Shown: positions 56,747 through 64,000 of the stretch, piece after piece | Layout of the letters: each line of letters begins with the position of its first letter | Position numbering within the stretch: position 1 is the first letter of the stretch | NCBI GenBank assembly: GCA_964619885.1 | Contig: CAZUGA010000015.1 | Location: forward strand, 1 to 64,000 | DNA: 64,000 nucleotides | Direction: 5' to 3' | Source of the DNA: CAZUGA01 sp964619885 | GTDB taxonomy: Bacteria; Pseudomonadota; Gammaproteobacteria; Methylococcales; UBA1147 | Notes under the pieces: generated by a model | The model's input: the letters and a program-made list of their open reading frames with translations, nothing else | Database searches by the model: none | Told to the model about the DNA's origin: nothing | Made by a program: the position numbers and the translations under genes

Positions 56747-58205
56747 GATTCCGGCCGTTTAACGGGGTCGCTGCGTAAGGAAAAACCTTGTTATAACCGA
56801 TGTCGTTGCCATCGACCCGATCCCCGGCGGGACCTCTGAGGATTAAAGGGTTAGTCCGGAGGTCGCTAATCACCGCGGTCACCGCAATATCAACCACATC
56901 ATCGCCATATCGTCGTCCGTTTGGCCAACCACCCGGTATGGTCCCTTCTGGAAACCCAGGTAATCCGGCTTGCACCTGGCTGGTTAACGCATCACCGCCA
57001 AAAACGCTTAAGCGAGAAAAACCAGTATCGTTGGGATTTCCAGACCCACCACCGGCCAATCTCGCCGGTCCGGTAGAAAGATCGACCTTGATCATGTCCG
57101 GTATAAAAATTCCCGCCAGGTCGACTCGATCGGTCAACAGATTTTCCGGCAATCCCAACAACGGCACCAATATTTGCGCCAGTTCCGGTTCCAATGCGTA
57201 TTGACCGAACAAAAAGGGATCGTTCGCAGGCGAAGTACGGTTGTAGGAATCTTTGTCCTGCAACGCAACCAACGCCTCATTGAACAATGGGTTACCCTGC
57301 CGCCCTACCTGAATCCAACGTCCGAAATTTCGGTCCTTGCGTCGCTCTAAATTATTGCTTAGAACCGAAAACCGACGACGGCTGGTTGTCGCGTATACTC
57401 CAACGACCTGATCGCTCCCACCAATCTGATCAAACGGGATATTTAACGCGATAGTATGCACGTTGTAACCACCCTGGCTATCAAACGGCTTGTTAGGCCC
57501 TCCAAAGGTAAAATCCAGGTCGAATATTGATTGGATATCCGCATAAAAACCGTCATCGCGTTGACCAGCAAAAGCGATGTAGTCATTCTCCAATGAATAA
57601 ATCGATTGACTCGTATATCGATCAAGCTTAGAAATTTCAGCAACCCCGTCTTTGGCCGGATTGTCTCCGTCGTTTCCGCTATTGTAGTAAGGCGTCACCA
57701 AACCCTGGTTATTAGGTGGCACCACGCCTGACCCGAGAATTTGCCGACGCTTGTTTCGGTGGTTGATCTTCTTGACCGTATAAGTTTGGGTCAGATTCTG
57801 GTTTTCATCATCGACATTTTCAATGACGCCCAAAAACGCCTGACGAATTGTCTGTTTGTCTTTAAACGCCGTATTAAACTTGAATTGATAACTTAGGGTC
57901 GGTCTTCCCGCAGCGAGATCGTCTCCCACCGATACATGTATCTGGTACAACACATTGTCATCGAACCGATAAATGTTTGGCCCAATACCGGGCTCTTCGA
58001 ATGGGTAGACCGCCAATGCCGTGGATAAATAATCAATACCGTTATCACGACTCACGAATGCATAAACATCCGTCGTATTCGCCGCATCGTCTAACGTGAT
58101 CAATGGCGCGTCCATGTGGCTGGAAGCAATAGCTGACTGCCCGACGGTCAGTGTCAGCGCCATCGTGACAGCCCCGATAGATAGTTTGTTTAGTTTGGAT
58201 TCCAT
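56733..58205 (-). CDS. Secreted DUF4331 protein
   Basis: This 490-residue exported protein is of family DUF4331. After a signal peptide (cleaved near AIA) the family start SSHMDAPLITLDDAANTTDV is evident. Long beta-rich sequence follows with LNIPFDQIGG, VGVYATTSRRR and the C-terminal GDVDVVDIAVTAV-like segment. The extreme C terminus is histidine-rich (GRNHGHH), which could bind metal. Its ATG overlaps the stop of the TPR gene and its end overlaps the HupE-like start, so all three are translationally coupled. The family function is unknown. The His tail and the HupE neighbour suggest metal handling. Confidence 0.9.
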   Translation of the reverse strand: MESKLNKLSIGAVTMALTLTVGQSAIASSHMDAPLITLDDAANTTDVYAFVSRDNGIDYLSTALAVYPFEEPGIGPNIYRFDDNVLYQIHVSVGDDLAAGRPTLSYQFKFNTAFKDKQTIRQAFLGVIENVDDENQNLTQTYTVKKINHRNKRRQILGSGVVPPNNQGLVTPYYNSGNDGDNPAKDGVAEISKLDRYTSQSIYSLENDYIAFAGQRDDGFYADIQSIFDLDFTFGGPNKPFDSQGGYNVHTIALNIPFDQIGGSDQVVGVYATTSRRRFSVLSNNLERRKDRNFGRWIQVGRQGNPLFNEALVALQDKDSYNRTSPANDPFLFGQYALEPELAQILVPLLGLPENLLTDRVDLAGIFIPDMIKVDLSTGPARLAGGGSGNPNDTGFSRLSVFGGDALTSQVQAGLPGFPEGTIPGGWPNGRRYGDDVVDIAVTAVISDLRTNPLILRGPAGDRVDGNDIGYNKVFPYAATPLNGRNHGHH

Positions 58206-59608
58206 TATATTTCCCCTGTGGTTGTTAAATCATGATTTGGTCGCGTCAAACCACGTGCCAAATCGCCTTTTCGCAACGATACCGCTGCAAATCTTAATTC
58301 CATGTCTTCCCGCTCGGAGGGCAATAAGAGATGATTCAGGTCTAAAGCCCTGTGGTAATAATCAACCGCGAATTCCGGCAGACCGGTCTCTTCGGCAATA
58401 ACACCTGCGTGATAAAACAATCGCGCGTCATTGGTACCCTCCGCCAATGCTCGATTGGCGAATTTCCAGGCTTGTGTCATTTTCCCGTTTGCACGAAGAG
58501 CCCATGCCATCGAATCCAAAGTAAACACGTCTTGTCGTACTTCCAGTTCCTGACGCGCCAATTCCAGAGCGAGCGGCACGTTTTGCTTTCGCGATGCCAA
58601 ATACAACGCAAATGAACGTCGATCCAGATTGGCAGCCTGCCGCATCAAACGTTGTTCTATCCGAGCTACAAGTTTTTCATCCCCGACCTGTGACAGAGCC
58701 TCAAGGTATGACCATAGATAAAGCGGCAATGGGTTCAATTCCACTGCCTGCGATAACACCTTTGTTGCTTGTTTATATTGCCCGCGGCTCATCAATATTT
58801 CGCCACTTAACAGCAAGGCTGGTGGATAATCCGGCTGCAGCGCCAATGCACGTTCAATATAGGACTCAGCCAAACGAAACCGTTTGGTTTGACGTACATA
58901 GCCGGCTAAACGCACCCATGCCCAAGCGGCGCTTTCGCTGTTTTTTTCACCGATTGCGCCAACCGCCAATTGCATCAACTCCAGCGAACCAGCCAAATCA
59001 CCTTTAAGCCAGCGCATATGGGCAGCACGAAGATAAGCTTGAGGTCCAGGACGCTGGTCGATCATCGCTTGGTAGGCTTGTTCGGCCTCCAGTAAATTAC
59101 CCTGCTCCATTAATACGTCACCGAGTAGTGCAAAATCCAACCACTGACCACGCCGTTCAACCAGAACCCTTGCGATACTTTCGGACTGCTTAAAAAGATG
59201 CAATTGGTGTAGAACATGCCCCAACAACAATTGAGCTTGTAGATCATTTGGATCCCTGCGCTGCAAACATAAACCAGTCTGCTGAGCCAGTTTGAAATAT
59301 CCCGGATCGAAACTACTTCGCGCCTTTCCGATATATGCCCAACCGAGTCTTTCCAGATATGCATTCGGATTGTTGGTACCTTGAGATAGCTTCTGGTAAC
59401 GCACAATGTCTATATCTAACGGTGATTCGCCTTTGTGGTTGGCCAAAGATAGCTCGCAAGAATCAATAGACGAGACTTGTATTTTCGACACTGGGGTCGG
59501 TAAATCGGATCTAAATGCGCGCGTATATACAGCGGCAATGATGAATAGCGCTATGGTCGCGATTAATAAAGCATGATTACGACTAAAAAAATGAATTCTT
59601 GATTTCAC
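58205..59608 (-). CDS. Membrane-anchored TPR-repeat protein
   Basis: This 467-residue protein has one N-terminal membrane helix (about residues 11-29, HALLIATIALFIIAAVYTRA) and many tetratricopeptide-like repeats through the rest. Examples are AQLLLGHVLHQLHLFKQSES, LLGDVLMEQGNLLEAEQAYQ, LLSGEILMSRGQYKQATKVL and FYHAGVIAEETGLPEFAVDY. The TPR domain would lie in the periplasm and act as a scaffold. It is the first gene of the operon; its stop shares bases with the DUF4331 ATG. The promoter should lie in the roughly 590-base space upstream. Confidence 0.85.
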   Translation of the reverse strand: MKSRIHFFSRNHALLIATIALFIIAAVYTRAFRSDLPTPVSKIQVSSIDSCELSLANHKGESPLDIDIVRYQKLSQGTNNPNAYLERLGWAYIGKARSSFDPGYFKLAQQTGLCLQRRDPNDLQAQLLLGHVLHQLHLFKQSESIARVLVERRGQWLDFALLGDVLMEQGNLLEAEQAYQAMIDQRPGPQAYLRAAHMRWLKGDLAGSLELMQLAVGAIGEKNSESAAWAWVRLAGYVRQTKRFRLAESYIERALALQPDYPPALLLSGEILMSRGQYKQATKVLSQAVELNPLPLYLWSYLEALSQVGDEKLVARIEQRLMRQAANLDRRSFALYLASRKQNVPLALELARQELEVRQDVFTLDSMAWALRANGKMTQAWKFANRALAEGTNDARLFYHAGVIAEETGLPEFAVDYYHRALDLNHLLLPSEREDMELRFAAVSLRKGDLARGLTRPNHDLTTTGEI

Positions 59609-60200
59609 GACAGCCTCCCCGTTGTTCGATTTATTTGGTATACGAATCGAGCCGACTGAACGGATTCAAAAAAACATGATTTTTTTACAACCACCAAGCT
59701 TTAGACCAAACCACGGATGAAATTGGCTTGAAATTGGATAGTTGGTCGGTTAAATGCGCTGGTCGGAAATATAGGAAGCTACAAAGATGCCAACCATTCA
59801 TATCTCAGATAGACCAATTCGTCCGAAACCTAATGTCAATTTTTGAAAATTGTTATGCTGCTTCTAGCTTAGGCCGACCATTTATTGACAGTTCCGTCAA
59901 TTACCCACAAAGCCTGGGTTTCGAGGGATTGAAACGTAGATTTAACCAATATTAATCGACTGTTCTTTGTCATGACCACCGACCGATTAGCCGTAAAAAC
60001 AGGCCCGGTTCACTTTCACCTTTAATAAGTCATGTATAATCGCCGACAGACTCTATGCACCTTTATAGGTGGGTATTTAGACGGGTAAAACATTTAATCT
60101 GGCAGATCCAACTTGTGAACGTGGCGTGATACTACAGCCGTCTCGGCAGCAAACAAGCGGCCAATGCAATTATTTTAAAACCATTTAATCAGGCAACCAC
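59609..60200. other. Divergent intergenic region with a possible -10 box
   Basis: This space separates the TPR operon (minus) from the diiron protein gene (plus). A perfect TATAAT occurs at 60035-60040 about 160 bases before the plus-strand ATG, but the upstream sequence gives no good -35, so it is only a weak promoter candidate. No gene is supported; a short open frame at 59728-59955 has no family resemblance. Confidence 0.35.
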
Positions 60201-61121
60201 ATGACCGCAAAAACCGATAATTCACAGGATCGAGAGACAAAGTATCGCTCAATTTTCAGCCCCTGCACATCGCAACAACGGCGGCAAAATTTTGAACAAT
60301 ATTGGGAATTTTCGAAAGCGCATTCCGGCGATATTTTTGAAGATGACCGCGACTTGGTGAATAAACGCACCAAACTCCAGTGGTTTGTCGATCACCCGGT
60401 CCGTTCGCAAAAGCCTCTAGACAATCCTGAAGCATTCCGCCGAAACTGCGTTAAGTTGGTCGACGACGCCAGCAAACTCGATAAGCGTACCTTATTGATG
60501 ACCTGTATTTACAAATTTGCCCGCCATGAATTCAATGGAATCAAAGGCGCGTGGGACACATTGCCGACGGTTGCATCTGCCAGCAAACTAACCGATAAAA
60601 TCAGCCGAGTACACTTGGCCGAAGAATTCTGCCATGTACGTCTTTTCACCGAAATGCTGCATACCTTTCAGCTCGAGAATATCGAGATGCCTCCACTTGG
60701 TCCAATAGAGACCAAGGTCTATGAGATTTTCCCGCTATTCCCCGAAATATTGATGTCACCACCGGCATTTGTAACCGAACTGATGGGCATGAATTTTTAC
60801 ATGCAATTGGACGAACAAATTTGTACGTTACTCAAAGATGAGCCGGAAGCACGCGATCGACTCAGAGCTCTGCTACACGAAATAATGGTGGACGAGCTTG
60901 CCCATATCGGACAACGCCGAAATTTTATGGGACCTATAGGCGTGTGGTTTTCAAAAATCCTGATCAAACCGATATTCAAGATGTTCACTAGAGACATCCC
61001 GGAAATCGCAATTTTATTTGATCTGGACCGCTTAATCCGTGACGCCCACGCATTCGATTATTCAACCGTGTCGCGACGTTTGATCGAGCGTAGTTGGATT
61101 CCGAGCTATTGTCATCCTTGA
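60201..61121 (+). CDS. Ferritin-like diiron protein
   Basis: This 306-residue protein is largely helical. It carries the carboxylate/histidine pattern of a diiron four-helix bundle: Glu110 in FARHEFNGI, Glu142/His145 in HLAEEFCHVRLF (ExxH), Glu193 in FVTELMGMNF and Glu232/His235 in MVDELAHIGQRR (ExxH). This E-ExxH-E-ExxH order is found in ferritin-like oxidases and N-oxygenases. I do not recognise the exact family or substrate. No signal peptide is present. It converges on the cupin anti-sigma/ECF sigma pair, with its end 88 bases from theirs. Confidence 0.75.
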   Translation: MTAKTDNSQDRETKYRSIFSPCTSQQRRQNFEQYWEFSKAHSGDIFEDDRDLVNKRTKLQWFVDHPVRSQKPLDNPEAFRRNCVKLVDDASKLDKRTLLMTCIYKFARHEFNGIKGAWDTLPTVASASKLTDKISRVHLAEEFCHVRLFTEMLHTFQLENIEMPPLGPIETKVYEIFPLFPEILMSPPAFVTELMGMNFYMQLDEQICTLLKDEPEARDRLRALLHEIMVDELAHIGQRRNFMGPIGVWFSKILIKPIFKMFTRDIPEIAILFDLDRLIRDAHAFDYSTVSRRLIERSWIPSYCHP

Positions 61122-61209
61122 ACCAATTTTGATTTAGTACCCATCAAATCCCTGGTTTGGCGAAATACTAATTGTCTGGCTTGGCGTTGCGAAAGGATTC
61201 CGGCTGAAT

Positions 61210-61680
61210 CTAGATAGCGCCTTCCAAATAAACCAGTGCGCCACCGCGGGTGCTGGCTGCACCGTGCCAACTGCCTTGGCGTGCAAAATGAAAATCACCC
61301 GCAAACAATTCTATGTCTTCGAACGACACATCACCCTCTAGCACGATACAATACTCATCTTGTTCATGCTGATGGCCAGGTAATTCAGCCCCAGGCTCGG
61401 CGCGCAACAGATAAGATTCGATTTTACGTTCGTGATCCACAAACAAGATCTTTTTCTCGATCTTTGGCGTTAGCCTAATCCAATCGCCATCGCCGGACCG
61501 GACCGTGACATAATCAGTCGCTTCTGGCTCAGCAGGCCGCTGGGTCTGGGCCATAATTTTGCCAAACAAAGCCTTTTTCCGCTGCTCGGGCATAACTTCC
61601 GGCGCCAACGAATCACCTACCAGGTTAAGGATGTCATCGTCCAGAGCACCCGCTAATGGTCGCTCTTTAGAACTACTCAT
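61210..61680 (-). CDS. Cupin (ChrR-like) anti-sigma factor
   Basis: This 156-residue protein has a C-terminal cupin domain (about 80-150) with the metal-ligand pattern GHQHEQDEYCIVLEGD and a later SWHG, as in ChrR, the regulator that responds to singlet oxygen. The zinc-binding HxxxCxxC segment of the ChrR anti-sigma domain is not evident in the N-terminal part, so sigma binding may work differently. The start at 61680 follows an AGGAG site by about 7 bases and overlaps the ECF sigma stop as ATGA, which shows coupling. It is the probable negative regulator of the sigma factor. Confidence 0.82.
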   Translation of the reverse strand: MSSSKERPLAGALDDDILNLVGDSLAPEVMPEQRKKALFGKIMAQTQRPAEPEATDYVTVRSGDGDWIRLTPKIEKKILFVDHERKIESYLLRAEPGAELPGHQHEQDEYCIVLEGDVSFEDIELFAGDFHFARQGSWHGAASTRGGALVYLEGAI

Positions 61681-62291
61681 AAATGACTCCTGGATTCTTT
61701 TTCCGAGCACATTAGCTTCTTTAATTCAATGATGGCTCGCCGAATTTGCGTTTTCACCGTTCCGATCGGCTTACCCGTTAATTGAGAAAGCTCACTGTGA
61801 CTATAGTCCTTAAAATAGGCCAACGCGAGCAATTGGCGCGAAGCCGCGTCAAGACCAAGCAATGCATCGTGAAGAGCCGAATCCTGCTCCACCGCAACTA
61901 GTAGATCTTGCGCGACCATTGCGCTGTCTTCAACTACATGGTTCTCCACGGCTTCCTCTTTCTCGGCAACGCGCTGCCGTTTGCGCACTCGATCCAGAGC
62001 CCTGCTTCTGCAAATAATAGACAACCACGCCATCACCGATCCACGGTCCGGGATATATTGGTCGGCTTGCTGCCAAACCTGCAGGTAAACATCGCTAAGT
62101 ACATCTTCGGCCAAATCGCGTGATTGGCAAATGCGTAAAGCCAATCCAAACAATCGATCCACAGTCATGTTGTACAGCGATTCGAAGGCTAGTTTGTCCT
62201 CACCGGCAACTGCGGTCATCAATCGGCGCAGTTCGGTATTGTCACCGATAGAATCTTTCAATACCTGATGCTGGGTCAGTTGATCTGGCAT
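61677..62291 (-). CDS. ECF sigma-70 factor
   Basis: This group 4 sigma factor of about 204 residues has region 2 (AFESLYNMTVDRLFGLALRI, QSRDLAEDVLSDVYLQVW) and region 4 (SRQLLALAYFKDYSHSELSQ, KPIGTVKTQIRRAIIELKK). It is followed by a cupin anti-sigma gene with a 4-base overlap, the arrangement of RpoE-ChrR and similar ECF pairs. The start is placed at the ATG at 62291; an ATG at 62312 or 62366 is also open, but neither has a strong ribosome site. The likely trigger is oxidative stress, inferred from the ChrR-like partner. Confidence 0.9.
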   Translation of the reverse strand: MPDQLTQHQVLKDSIGDNTELRRLMTAVAGEDKLAFESLYNMTVDRLFGLALRICQSRDLAEDVLSDVYLQVWQQADQYIPDRGSVMAWLSIICRSRALDRVRKRQRVAEKEEAVENHVVEDSAMVAQDLLVAVEQDSALHDALLGLDAASRQLLALAYFKDYSHSELSQLTGKPIGTVKTQIRRAIIELKKLMCSEKESRSHL

Positions 62292-62522
62292 AAACAGGAG
62301 TATACCGGACATTATCCAGCTTCGGAAACCAAGCTCTTGTCGCATTAAAATTTGCATTGGACACATTGCTACCTCGTTGCGTCCCTGCGCATATTTCAGA
62401 CCGGCATTACCAGCCGACCCTGGAGAATAACCGTACTATTATTGCTATAAAAGATACGCGCCGTGTACTGATTCGGATTCAATCTTTGAGATTTAATCGT
62501 ATCTATGCAACCACTCGGGCGG

Positions 62523-63269
62523 TTAAACGCGCAAATTGGCTAGTATTTCCTCCCAAAGCGCTTCATAGGCTTTGGCCGAACGGCTTTTAGCAGCATAACT
62601 GGCCAGCGCCGCACGTTCTAGGCCCATTCGTTCGATATCGCTGGCGTAGGGAATCGTAGATTCAAGCACTTCCGAAAATTGATTTGATAAGCTTTGCATG
62701 ATCTGCAGGTGTAATTTCTTACGCCGATCAACCATCGAGAAAAAAGCCATTAACTGCAATTTACTGAGGCCGTTTTTGTGGATAAATTTCTGCAACTGTT
62801 CCAATGTTCTTACCGATAGCGGGGTCGGAATGATTGGCGAGATTAATGCGTCTGCCGCACTAAACACCGACTCCGACAAAAGCGTAATACCGGGGGGGCA
62901 ATCCAGAAATACAAAATCATAATGTTGCGCCAATGGCTTGAGCCGCTTGCGCAATACCCGAAGTGGTTTTTTCTCCCCATCGAGCATCAGATCGGCGTTA
63001 CGAAAAGAAAAATCCGCCGGAAGCAAATCGAGATTAGCATAGTCTGTCCCCTTAATCGCGTTATCCAGTTCATTATCGCCACAGATAAGCTTTTGACTAC
63101 CGCCTTTCAGCTTGGGCTTGATCCTGAAGTAATAACTGCTCGCGCCTTGCGGATCAAGATCCCAAACCAAAACCCGAAATCCGTCGCGTGCAGCCAGATA
63201 GGCTAAATTGACAGCTGATGCGGTTTTACCAACCCCGCCTTTAATATTGTATATCGCTAGCGTTTTCAA
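62523..63269 (-). CDS. ParA-family ATPase
   Basis: This 248-residue P-loop ATPase has the deviant Walker A KGGVGKT at residues 10-16, the Walker A' WDLDPQGASS near 37-46 and a Walker B-like FVFLDCPPG near 123-131. No ParB, parS or plasmid gene is adjacent, so it may place another structure (chemotaxis, polyphosphate or enzyme cluster) rather than segregate a replicon. It lies 17 bases downstream of the CHAD-domain gene in the same direction, and the two are probably co-transcribed. Confidence 0.9.
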   Translation of the reverse strand: MKTLAIYNIKGGVGKTASAVNLAYLAARDGFRVLVWDLDPQGASSYYFRIKPKLKGGSQKLICGDNELDNAIKGTDYANLDLLPADFSFRNADLMLDGEKKPLRVLRKRLKPLAQHYDFVFLDCPPGITLLSESVFSAADALISPIIPTPLSVRTLEQLQKFIHKNGLSKLQLMAFFSMVDRRKKLHLQIMQSLSNQFSEVLESTIPYASDIERMGLERAALASYAAKSRSAKAYEALWEEILANLRV

Positions 63270-63286
63270 GGTGTCTGCACCTCTTG

Positions 63287-64000
63287 TTATATTTGGTTAA
63301 CAGTAAAAATATGTCGAAATGATGCGGTGTTCTTAACCGATGCAAAATCCTCGAAACGCACGGCAAATTCAATTCTCGCCTGTTGACGTTTTTTCTCTAA
63401 CTCCATAGCCAAGACACCCATCGCCAACAAAGTTTTAGCCGGTGTATCAGGTAGCTTCATCATCTCCTGGCCAAACTGTTTGATCGAGTGTTCCTGGACT
63501 TCGTAATCCTGGAAATCACCCAGGGTTTCCTGTAATCGTTTTAAACTGGCGATTGGGTCACGAACCCGCTTCTTCGCGTATAGCGATTGGAAGAATTCCA
63601 GCATATAGCGGAGTTTCTTACAGGTTTTTCGAAGATCGTGCAGGGATTCAGCCGGGGAAGCGTTATCGATACTTGCCCCCTCTCTAAGCACTTTCTCGTG
63701 CAGCCGTTTGATACTAAAAGAGGCAAATTGATAGACTTGAATTTCGGCATTGCTCGCCTCTGAACGTTCGGGTATCGGCGCGTCCAGAAATTTACGCCAG
63801 CGCTTCATGATCGACCGGTAACTTGACGTTTTCAAAAACCGTGTCAACTCTTCGTACGCCACTTTACGCTTCTGTTCCAAAAAGCGGCGCATGGGATCCA
63901 AATCTCCCCGTATAGAAACCGGCAACGCCAACTTATAAGCTTCGAAATTGAGCAAGTATACGTCTAGATCCCTTGGTAATCCGGTAATCGAAGCCAACCA
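63287..64000 (-). CDS. CHAD-domain protein (5' partial)
   Basis: This is the C-terminal part of a CHAD-domain protein, running off the right edge of the window. The family pattern is clear: LPRDLDVYLLNFE, then EELTRFLKTSSYRSIMKRWR, and LHDLRKTCKKLRYMLEFFQ with the conserved basic residues, followed by LKRLQETLGDFQDYEV. CHAD domains bind inorganic polyphosphate through their positive surface. The true start lies upstream, outside the window. The ParA gene follows by 17 bases, so a polyphosphate-granule positioning role for the pair is worth considering. Confidence 0.9.
   Translation of the reverse strand, partial: WLASITGLPRDLDVYLLNFEAYKLALPVSIRGDLDPMRRFLEQKRKVAYEELTRFLKTSSYRSIMKRWRKFLDAPIPERSEASNAEIQVYQFASFSIKRLHEKVLREGASIDNASPAESLHDLRKTCKKLRYMLEFFQSLYAKKRVRDPIASLKRLQETLGDFQDYEVQEHSIKQFGQEMMKLPDTPAKTLLAMGVLAMELEKKRQQARIEFAVRFEDFASVKNTASFRHIFTVNQI

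Noticed and set aside
59728..59955. 75-residue plus-strand open frame in the divergent intergenic space
   Set aside because: No recognisable domain, weak start, and it lies in likely promoter sequence.
62523..63269. Plasmid or phage partition locus
   Set aside because: No ParB, origin, integrase or phage gene is nearby; the surroundings are ordinary chromosomal genes.
1..64000. CRISPR array or prophage
   Set aside because: No evenly spaced direct repeats and no phage structural or integrase genes were seen anywhere in the window.

Overview
The window looks like chromosomal DNA of a free-living, probably aquatic gammaproteobacterium of moderate GC content. This is inferred from the families present: YheS-type ABC-F, DUF465, DUF2780, DUF6494-like, a ChrR-like sigma/anti-sigma pair and NDH-2. 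No rRNA, tRNA, CRISPR array or intact insertion sequence was found. About 53 intact or nearly intact protein genes are supported. At least four genes are broken: an ABC exporter at the left edge, a NarX-type histidine kinase, a cupin and an mreB copy.

Layout. 1-2.2 kb: frameshifted MsbA-like exporter and a two-HKD phospholipase D protein. 2.4-4.4 kb: multicopper oxidase with a barrel-like C-terminal extension. 4.9-8.3 kb: an unrecognised 1148-residue membrane protein standing alone. 8.9-12.8 kb: RelA/SpoT-type HD hydrolase, DUF1223 protein, AraC regulator and a secreted beta-propeller. 13.2-19.6 kb: a co-directional run of DUF547, TVP38-disulfide reductase fusion, DUF547, MauE/DoxX, radical SAM and sigma-like genes. 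19.7-26.8 kb: spondin/CHRD protein, universal stress protein, YheS, small conserved proteins, YcxB-like protein and NDH-2. 26.9-28.8 kb: a decayed patch with an IS3-type transposase remnant, a truncated kinase and a broken cupin. 29.1-37.2 kb: lipoxygenase, SelW-like protein, FMN reductase, DUF2780 and a large FAD/Fe-S dehydrogenase. 38.7-46.5 kb: an eight-gene minus-strand operon for tryptophan-derived kynurenine catabolism through 3-hydroxyanthranilate to 2-aminomuconate. 46.7-51.2 kb: DUF1338-like dioxygenase, mreB pseudogene and hybrid histidine kinase. 51.4-53.8 kb: AT-rich sulfotransferase and an HDOD protein. 54.3-59.6 kb: TPR, DUF4331, HupE/UreJ-like and barrel operon. 60.2-64 kb: ferritin-like diiron protein, cupin anti-sigma and ECF sigma pair, ParA and CHAD.

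How the genes work together. The kynurenine operon is the clearest pathway. Kmo makes 3-hydroxykynurenine and KynU cleaves it to 3-hydroxyanthranilate. The 3,4-dioxygenase opens the ring. ACMSD, the semialdehyde dehydrogenase and the RidA-type deaminase carry the carbon onward. A cyclase-family protein is the likely formamidase. The tryptophan dioxygenase and the enzymes below 2-aminomuconate are not in the window. Several modules around it handle redox or metals: multicopper oxidase, NDH-2, FAD/Fe-S dehydrogenase, lipoxygenase, diiron protein and the sigma/cupin pair. The most promising unexplained units are the 13.2-19.6 kb redox/radical-SAM run, the TPR-DUF4331-HupE-barrel operon and the 1148-residue membrane protein.
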